A stretch of DNA of 11,020 nucleotides from Oscillospiraceae bacterium UBA4632 (GTDB lineage Bacteria > Bacillota > Clostridia > Oscillospirales > Oscillospiraceae), in assembly GCA_002405995.1 (NCBI GenBank), contig DHMW01000013.1, positions 4,904 to 15,923 on the forward strand, written 5' to 3'. Below are positions 6,472 to 11,020 of this stretch, piece after piece. The notes under the pieces are model-generated. The model had not been told where the DNA came from, searched no databases, and saw nothing but the letters and a program-made list of their open reading frames with translations. Numbering within the stretch: position 1 is the stretch's first letter; every line of letters begins with the position of its first letter. Both the position numbers and the translations under genes were made by a program.

Positions 6472-8116
6472 AACAGATCCCTCCTGTGCGGCGGAAGATC
6501 AGGCACGCAGACGTACCTTCGCCCGGCGCGGATGTAAGCTTTAATTCGCCGTTGTTGCTTTTGGCAAGGCGCTGCACGATGGACAGCCCCAGCCCGCCGC
6601 CTTCACCGCTGAGGGCGCGGGCGAGCTGGCGTTCGTCCATGCCGGGGCCGTTGTCGGAGATGCTGACGCATACGCCGCCCTCCTCGGTCCGGCCGCTGAG
6701 CAGGATCTGCCCGCCGTCCGGCATCGCCTTGATGCTGTTGTTGATCAGGTTGATGAGCATCTGGCGCACCTCCCGCTCGTCGGCGAAGATGACGATGCCC
6801 GCGTCGATGCTGGCAAAAAATTCGATGCCCTTGTTCTCGGCGACCTTGCTGTAGAGCAGCTCCATTTCCTCGCAGAGCGTGTCGAGGCGCACGGTGGTCT
6901 TTTCGCTCTCGCGCTGGCGCGAGATATTGACAAGGTTGCTCACCAGCAGGTCCACGCGGTCCACCTCCCTGACCATCTCGCGGCAGAGCAGGCGGTCGCG
7001 CTCGCTCTCAAGCTTGCGCCCGATGACCTGCAGGCCCGTGCGGATGCCGGCAAGGGGATTGCGCGCCTCGTGCGCGACGTCGGCGGCAAGCTCGCCGGTG
7101 TAGGCCAGCTTTTCGTCGCGGCTGAGTTTCTCCTCCATGTGCCGCTGGTAGGTCACATCGTCCACGGTGCAGAGCGTGCCGAGATTCGCGCCGCCGCTTT
7201 GCAGCCGCCATGCGCCCACCTCATAGTGATGCGCCTTTTTTGCGCTGTCGCGCAGGGCGAGGGAGATGGGCAGCACCTCGCCGCGGCGCACGAGACTGCT
7301 CAGGTGGTCGCCGAGGGCGCGGCCCTGCGCGTCGCGCTCGTCGGCGGCGTGCAGCATCGCTTCGGCGCGGCTGTTGCGGAAGATCATCTCGCCCGCGCCG
7401 TCGTAGACCGCAACGCCGAGGGGGAGATTTTCCACGATGCTCTCGTTGAGCGCCTTGACCCAGGAAAGCTCGTCAGTATAGCGGCGAAGACTCTCCATCA
7501 TCTTCTGGAAGGATTGGGCAAATTGGCCGACCTCGTCGCGGCGGTGGGTATAGAGTCCGCCCAGCTCCTCCGTTCCGTCCGGAGCGGCGCTGATACCGGC
7601 GCACAGCGCGCTCAGCTCGCGGATGGGGCCGGAGATGTTGTGGGCGATCATCACGCCCGCCTGCACGATGACGATGAGCATCGCGATCACGGCCAGGATC
7701 AGGTAGCGCTGCTCTTCGATAAAGGCGGCGGTCAGCGCCGTCTGGTCAAGCGAGCAGAGGATCTTCCAGCCAAGGCTGTTGCCGCTGCTCTCACAGAGCA
7801 CGATCTCGCGGTCACTGAGCGCGCGGCGCGAAAAAAGCAGGCGGCCGGCGCCGTCATAGAGGAAGAGGCTGTCGCCCCGGTAGCTCTGCTCGTACTTTTC
7901 CAGCAGCGCGTCCGGGTCGCGCCAGTATCCGCCCGCGTCGATGTCGGCATTGATGTAGCCGGCCAGCGCGGCGGCGTTGGCGGTCTCGGTCTCGATGCGC
8001 AGCTTGTACTCGGCATCGTAAATGATATAGCAGAAGCACAGGACCGTAACGATGCTGATGCTGACGAAGGGAATGAGTATCTTATTCTCAATCGTGAGGC
8101 TGGGCCGTCGCATCAT
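6458..8116 (-). CDS. Membrane sensor histidine kinase (NtrB-like core, PAS and HAMP)
   Basis: This 552-residue kinase has an N-terminal membrane helix (about 12-33), an extracytoplasmic region of about 100 residues (34-137) with Cache-like features (SLFLYDGAGRLLFSR, GWKILCSLDQ), a second helix (about 138-158), HAMP (about 160-215), PAS (about 220-325), a dimerisation domain and an ATPase domain. The phosphoacceptor is His349 in VAHEARNPLAG. The N box is NLINNSIKAMPDGG (456-469), G1 is DNGPGM (488-493) and G2 is GGGLGL (506-511). The ATP lid between G1 and G2 is about six residues shorter than in typical NtrB-type kinases and lacks the FEPFFTTK-like F box. The start overlaps the symporter stop by four bases (ATGA), with AGGAGG six bases upstream; a second ATG follows directly. 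It presumably phosphorylates the downstream regulator. The ligand is unknown, with 5-oxoproline or glutamate as candidates by context. Confidence 0.93.
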   Translation of the reverse strand: MMRRPSLTIENKILIPFVSISIVTVLCFCYIIYDAEYKLRIETETANAAALAGYINADIDAGGYWRDPDALLEKYEQSYRGDSLFLYDGAGRLLFSRRALSDREIVLCESSGNSLGWKILCSLDQTALTAAFIEEQRYLILAVIAMLIVIVQAGVMIAHNISGPIRELSALCAGISAAPDGTEELGGLYTHRRDEVGQFAQSFQKMMESLRRYTDELSWVKALNESIVENLPLGVAVYDGAGEMIFRNSRAEAMLHAADERDAQGRALGDHLSSLVRRGEVLPISLALRDSAKKAHHYEVGAWRLQSGGANLGTLCTVDDVTYQRHMEEKLSRDEKLAYTGELAADVAHEARNPLAGIRTGLQVIGRKLESERDRLLCREMVREVDRVDLLVSNLVNISRQRESEKTTVRLDTLCEEMELLYSKVAENKGIEFFASIDAGIVIFADEREVRQMLINLINNSIKAMPDGGQILLSGRTEEGGVCVSISDNGPGMDERQLARALSGEGGGLGLSIVQRLAKSNNGELKLTSAPGEGTSACLIFRRTGGICYDEV

Positions 8117-9582
8117 GCGCCGCCTCCTCTCCTGCCCCTCTCCGGCGCAGAGGCGAGGAATACAGCCAATGAGCTCAGAAGCACGCCGGGGACCGCCGGA
8201 TGCATCGCCAGCACGCCGCGGTAGTGCAGGGGATAGAGCACCGCGATGCACGCGCCGCCCGCGATCAGCCCCGCCCATACGCCGCGGCGGGTGACCCTGT
8301 CCGTCAGCAGCGCGCCGTAGAGCGGCGGGAACAGCAGGATGCTGAACACGCCCCAGAGGTCCCCGCCGTAGGAGAGCGTGAAGGCCGGCGGGTCGAGCGT
8401 GAGGAGCATGGCGACGGTGCCGCCGAGCAGCACGCCGAAGCGGCCGAGCCCGACGATCTTCTTGTCCGGCAGCTCACTCCTGCTGCCTGCGCGCACGATA
8501 TCGTAGGAGAAGGCCGAGGCGATCATCAGCAGCTGCGAGTTCGCTGTGGAGACGCACGCGCCGATAACGGCAAAGAGCAGCAGCCCGCTCCACGGGCTGT
8601 AAAGCTCGTTGTTGAGGATGTGGATGAAGATGCCGTCCGTGGTCTGCGCCGTATCCAGCGAAGGCACGAGCACGCGCATGGCAAGGCCGATGTGGACGAG
8701 CGCAAAATAGATCAGCGCCAGCACGAGGAGCGAAATGCCGATCGTGCGGACGGCGGTGCGCTCATTCTTTGCCGAGATCAGCCGCACGATATACTGCGGG
8801 TTTGCCGAAAGCCCAAGCCCCCAGCCCCAGAACATCGAAAGGCTGACCAGCGGCGTATACCGCCCGCTGAACAGCGTCAGCAGCCCACCCCGCTCCGTGG
8901 GCGCAGACATGCCCGCGTGCGCAGGGCCGGAGACCTGCCCCGCGCTCTCATACAGCGCGGCAAGGCCGCCGCAGCGCGCGATGAGCATTCCGCAGAGCGC
9001 CGCGACGCTGACCGACAGCAGCACGAGGTTGAACACGTCCGTGCGCACCACGGAGCGGTAACCGCCGAAGGTGGTATAAATGACGAACAGATAGACCATG
9101 GCGACAGCCATGGAGTAGGGAATGTCGAACACCTCGGACGCCACCATGCCGAAACCCTTGTACTGCGAAACGAGATAGAGCGTGTAGACGAGCATGGAGA
9201 CCGCTCCGTAGACGAGCTGCAGGGCGCGCGAGCCGTAGCGCAGGCGGAAAAACTCCGGCACGGTGATGGCGCCGCAGCGGTACAGCCTGCGCGTGACCAT
9301 GGCCAGCAGGAAGGCGCCTGCAAACCACGGGATGACCGAATACAGCAGCACGGCCAGCCCATCCTCATAGACGCTGCCGGTCAGGCTGAGGATCGTAATG
9401 GCCGAGACCCATGTTCCCGCAAAGGTGCACACGCAGGGCACAAGGCCGACCCTGCGCTCGCAGATAAAGTAATCCCGCGGCGTGGCGCCGGTGCGGAGGC
9501 TGCTCTTGCCGATGACCAGCAGGATCAGCGAATAGACGCAGAAGTATGCCAGATACAGCGCTGTTTTGCTCATTTTCCCCAT
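8113..9582 (-). CDS. Sodium:solute symporter (SSS / SLC5 family)
   Basis: This protein of 489 residues has about thirteen hydrophobic segments. The family signature region lies near residues 143-186 (KGFGMVASEVFDIPYS through YTTFGGYRSVVRTDVFN), and GACVSTANSQLL near 341-352 contains the Ser-Thr pair that in this family contributes to the sodium site. It probably imports a small organic solute, such as a carboxylate or amino acid, with sodium. Three in-frame starts are close together: GTG at 9585, ATG at 9582 and ATG at 9573. I chose 9582 because GGGAG lies four bases upstream, while the GTG is too close to it. The C-terminus is a short Arg/Gly-rich tail with no kinase or STAC domain. It is the first gene of the signalling operon and overlaps the kinase gene, so it may supply or help sense the kinase's signal. 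Confidence 0.93.
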   Translation of the reverse strand: MGKMSKTALYLAYFCVYSLILLVIGKSSLRTGATPRDYFICERRVGLVPCVCTFAGTWVSAITILSLTGSVYEDGLAVLLYSVIPWFAGAFLLAMVTRRLYRCGAITVPEFFRLRYGSRALQLVYGAVSMLVYTLYLVSQYKGFGMVASEVFDIPYSMAVAMVYLFVIYTTFGGYRSVVRTDVFNLVLLSVSVAALCGMLIARCGGLAALYESAGQVSGPAHAGMSAPTERGGLLTLFSGRYTPLVSLSMFWGWGLGLSANPQYIVRLISAKNERTAVRTIGISLLVLALIYFALVHIGLAMRVLVPSLDTAQTTDGIFIHILNNELYSPWSGLLLFAVIGACVSTANSQLLMIASAFSYDIVRAGSRSELPDKKIVGLGRFGVLLGGTVAMLLTLDPPAFTLSYGGDLWGVFSILLFPPLYGALLTDRVTRRGVWAGLIAGGACIAVLYPLHYRGVLAMHPAVPGVLLSSLAVFLASAPERGRRGGGA

Positions 9583-9631
9583 CACGCTCCCTTTTTTTCA
9601 TCATAGCATAAAGCGGGGGAGCGCCGCAATA

Positions 9632-9751
9632 GCGAAATGCCTCTGCCCGGGGGCGGAAATCCCGGCGGCCAGGCAGGAAAAGCGCAGCGGGGCTCCGCCG
9701 GCATTTCCGATGGGGCGCGGGCGCATTTATGGCTTGACAAGCGGAAAATGC
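9632..9751. promoter_or_regulatory. Recurring CGGAAATGCC-like motif, candidate operator sites
   Basis: Four related words occur in 120 bases: GCGAAATGCC (9632-9641), GCGGAAATCCC (9653-9663, with 9653 being G), GGCATTTCCG (9700-9709, inverted) and GCGGAAAATGC (9741-9751). The last falls between the -35 and -10 boxes of the MATE promoter, where a bound repressor would block transcription. Two of the four also form the arms of the long inverted repeat, so the copies are not all independent evidence. No regulator for it is in the window. Confidence 0.35.
9654..9709. repeat. Imperfect inverted repeat in the symporter/MATE intergenic region
   Basis: Bases 9654-9668 are inverted at 9695-9709 with 14 of 15 positions pairing, around a 26-base spacer. 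The arms read CGGAAATCCCGGCGG and CCGCCGGCATTTCCG. They lie between two divergent start codons, about 25 bp upstream of the MATE promoter -35 box. Neither arm is followed by a U-tract. A protein binding site pair or a cruciform-capable element are both possible. The intergenic region (9583-9799) holds no convincing short gene. Confidence 0.55.
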
Positions 9752-9762
9752 AAGCTTATAAT
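9734..9762 (+). promoter_or_regulatory. Perfect-consensus sigma-70/sigma-A promoter of the MATE gene
   Basis: TTGACA at 9734-9739 and TATAAT at 9757-9762 are both exact matches separated by 17 bases, the optimal spacing. Transcription would start near 9769, about 30 bases before the MATE start codon. The -35 box lies inside a short palindrome, GCTTGACAAGC at 9732-9742, and CAAGC recurs at 9751-9755 next to the -10 box. So strong a promoter on an efflux pump suggests either constitutive expression or tight repression through these symmetric sequences. Confidence 0.93.
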
Positions 9763-9799
9763 CGCAGTCTCAAAAACGCAAAGAACAAAGTGAGGCTGC

Positions 9800-11020
9800 A
9801 TGATGCGCAATAACGGTTTCCGTGCCCTGTTCCGCCCCGTCGAGCTGACACAGGGCGAGTGCTGGCGGACGATACTCGCCTTCGCCTTTCCCATTATCAT
9901 CTCCTACCTGCTCCAGCAGGTCTATACCATCAGCGACGCCGCCATCGTCGGGCAGACCCTGACGGCGCAGGAGGTCGCGGGCGTCAATGACACCACATCG
10001 CTGATCTTCATCTTTCTGCAATTTGCCTTCGGCGTCAGCGCGGGCTTCTGCGTCGTCACGTCCTGTCATGTCGGCGCGCATAACGAGGCGGGCGTGCGCC
10101 GCTCGCTGACAACGCAGCTCGTGCTCTCCGCGGCGCTGACGGTCCTGCTGACGGCGCTCGCGCTCGCGCTGCTCGATCCGATGCTTGCCTGGATCAATGT
10201 CACGCCGAACGATCCGGAGGTCTATCGCGCCGCCCACACCTACTGCGCCATCATTTTCGCAGGGATCGGCGCGCAGCTGTTCTACAACTTCATCTGCTCC
10301 TTCCTGCGCAGCATGGGGGATTCGGCAACGCCGCTGGCGTTTCTGCTGTTTTCTACGGTGCTGAACGTGGGGCTGGACCTGCTGTTTATCATCGTCTTCA
10401 GCTGGGGCGTCGCAGGTGCGGCGGCCGCCACGGTCGCAGCGCAGCTCGTCAGTACGCTCGGCTGCTTTTTCTATGCGTTCCGCAGGTACCCCGCGCTGCG
10501 GCTGCACCGCGAGGACTGGCAGATCACAGCGCGCGATGCGGCGCGCCATATGATCCAGGGCATCCCGCTGGGGCTGCAATTCTCCGTGCTCGCCATCGGC
10601 ATCATCGTGGTGCAGAGCATCGTGGTGCAGTTTGATATGATCGGCGGCGCGATGGTCTCCTCCGCCGCGCAGAACGGCTTCGGCGCCGCCAACAAGCTCA
10701 ACAACCTCCTGATGACACCGCTGAACGGACTGGGATCCGCGATGACGAGCTTCGTTGCCCAGAATCTCGGCGCAGGTGACACGGGCCGCATCCGCAGGGG
10801 GACGCTCCAGTCGCTCGTGATCATGCTCGTTATGGCGGCGGTCTCCATCGCGGCCGGGCTGCTGCTGACGGTCAACGGCGCGTACCTGCATATTTTTCTC
10901 AGCGCGGACAAGGTGACGGCGGAAACGGTCCGCTTCGGCAACAGCTATCTCTATGTCGATCTGGCGCTCTATGTGTTCCTCGGCTTCATTTTCGTTGCGC
11001 GCAACTGCGTGCAGGGCATC
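9800..11020 (+). CDS. MATE family multidrug/sodium efflux transporter, 3' end beyond the window
   Basis: The frame is open from the ATG at 9800 to the window edge, giving 407 codons of a protein usually about 450 residues long. It begins MMRNNGFRALFRPVELTQGE and runs into a first helix (LAFAFPIIISYLLQQVYTIS) and DAAIVGQ, the typical MATE N-terminal half. The second MATE repeat starts with the FSVLAIGIIVVQSIV helix, followed by AANKLNNLLMTPLNGLGSAM and SFVAQNLGAGD. At least ten membrane segments are present. MATE proteins export cationic or organic compounds with sodium or protons; the substrate cannot be read from sequence. The ribosome site GTGAGG is moderate. It lies four bases before the ATG at 9800 and seven before the in-frame ATG at 9803, so 9803 may be the real start. 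The gene is divergent from the symporter operon. Confidence 0.93.
   Translation, partial: MMRNNGFRALFRPVELTQGECWRTILAFAFPIIISYLLQQVYTISDAAIVGQTLTAQEVAGVNDTTSLIFIFLQFAFGVSAGFCVVTSCHVGAHNEAGVRRSLTTQLVLSAALTVLLTALALALLDPMLAWINVTPNDPEVYRAAHTYCAIIFAGIGAQLFYNFICSFLRSMGDSATPLAFLLFSTVLNVGLDLLFIIVFSWGVAGAAAATVAAQLVSTLGCFFYAFRRYPALRLHREDWQITARDAARHMIQGIPLGLQFSVLAIGIIVVQSIVVQFDMIGGAMVSSAAQNGFGAANKLNNLLMTPLNGLGSAMTSFVAQNLGAGDTGRIRRGTLQSLVIMLVMAAVSIAAGLLLTVNGAYLHIFLSADKVTAETVRFGNSYLYVDLALYVFLGFIFVARNCVQGI

Noticed and set aside
5491..9606. Several long plus-strand frames opposite the regulator, kinase and symporter genes
   Set aside because: Each mirrors an unambiguous minus-strand gene with complete family motifs, and their compositions are biased (Arg/Ala/His) without domains.
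9595..9630. Possible sigma-A promoter TTGCGG-N18-TATGAT for the symporter operon (minus strand)
   Set aside because: The -35 match is weak and the predicted start would fall inside the ribosome binding site. I also found no GG-N10-GC sigma-54 element in this gap, so the operon's promoter remains unidentified.
9770..10891. Minus-strand open frame of 373 codons opposite the MATE gene
   Set aside because: The plus strand encodes a clear MATE protein with a promoter and start. The antisense product is a Gln/Arg/Asp-rich shadow.
1..11020. tRNA or rRNA genes, CRISPR arrays, insertion sequences, phage or defence genes
   Set aside because: I saw no cloverleaf-like segments, regularly spaced repeats, transposase motifs or defence-type domains. 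The window is metabolic, regulatory and transport genes.

Overview
The window reads as a GC-rich Firmicute chromosome segment. Almost every gene has a strong AGGAGG-type ribosome binding site, genes are packed in tight operons, and GC-rich codons leave long antisense shadow ORFs. A high-GC clostridial (Oscillospiraceae-like) anaerobe would fit, but taxonomy is an inference from style only. Most genes are on the minus strand. No rRNA, tRNA, CRISPR array, insertion sequence or phage gene is visible, and no gene-free stretch exceeds 300 bases.

Region 1 (about 120-4940, minus strand, read right to left) is a five-gene 5-oxoproline (pyroglutamate) utilisation operon: pxpA, an Nramp-fold transporter (YcsG-like), pxpB, pxpC, and a DUF1445 protein (YcsI / D-glutamate cyclase family). 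It is the counterpart of the Bacillus subtilis ycsF-ycsG-ycsI-kipI-kipA cluster with ycsI moved to the end and no IclR-type kipR. PxpA, PxpB and PxpC together form the ATP-dependent 5-oxoprolinase that yields glutamate. The DUF1445 protein may feed it by turning D-glutamate into 5-oxoproline. A strong -24/-12 (sigma-54) promoter lies just upstream of pxpA, and a 15-bp-stem terminator lies beyond the last gene.

Region 2 (about 5040-9582, minus strand) is a three-gene signalling operon: a sodium:solute symporter, a membrane sensor histidine kinase and an NtrC-type sigma-54 activator. Every junction overlaps (4 and 14 nt). It ends in a strong hairpin terminator that contains the palindrome GTGTGC-N6-GCACAC, about 150 bp upstream of the predicted sigma-54 start site of pxpA. 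That is where an activator binding site would be expected. The simplest model is that the transporter/kinase/activator trio senses 5-oxoproline or a related metabolite and switches on the adjacent catabolic operon. It resembles CbrA/CbrB, in which an SLC5-type transporter is fused to the kinase, but here transporter and kinase are separate coupled genes.

Region 3 (9583-11020) is the divergent intergenic region and the start of a plus-strand MATE efflux pump that runs off the window. The pump has a perfect-consensus TTGACA-N17-TATAAT promoter. Around it are several copies of a CGGAAATGCC-like motif and a long imperfect inverted repeat, suggesting an operator for a regulator not present here.

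Bases 1-35 probably hold the last codons of an unidentified plus-strand gene convergent with the oxoprolinase operon.
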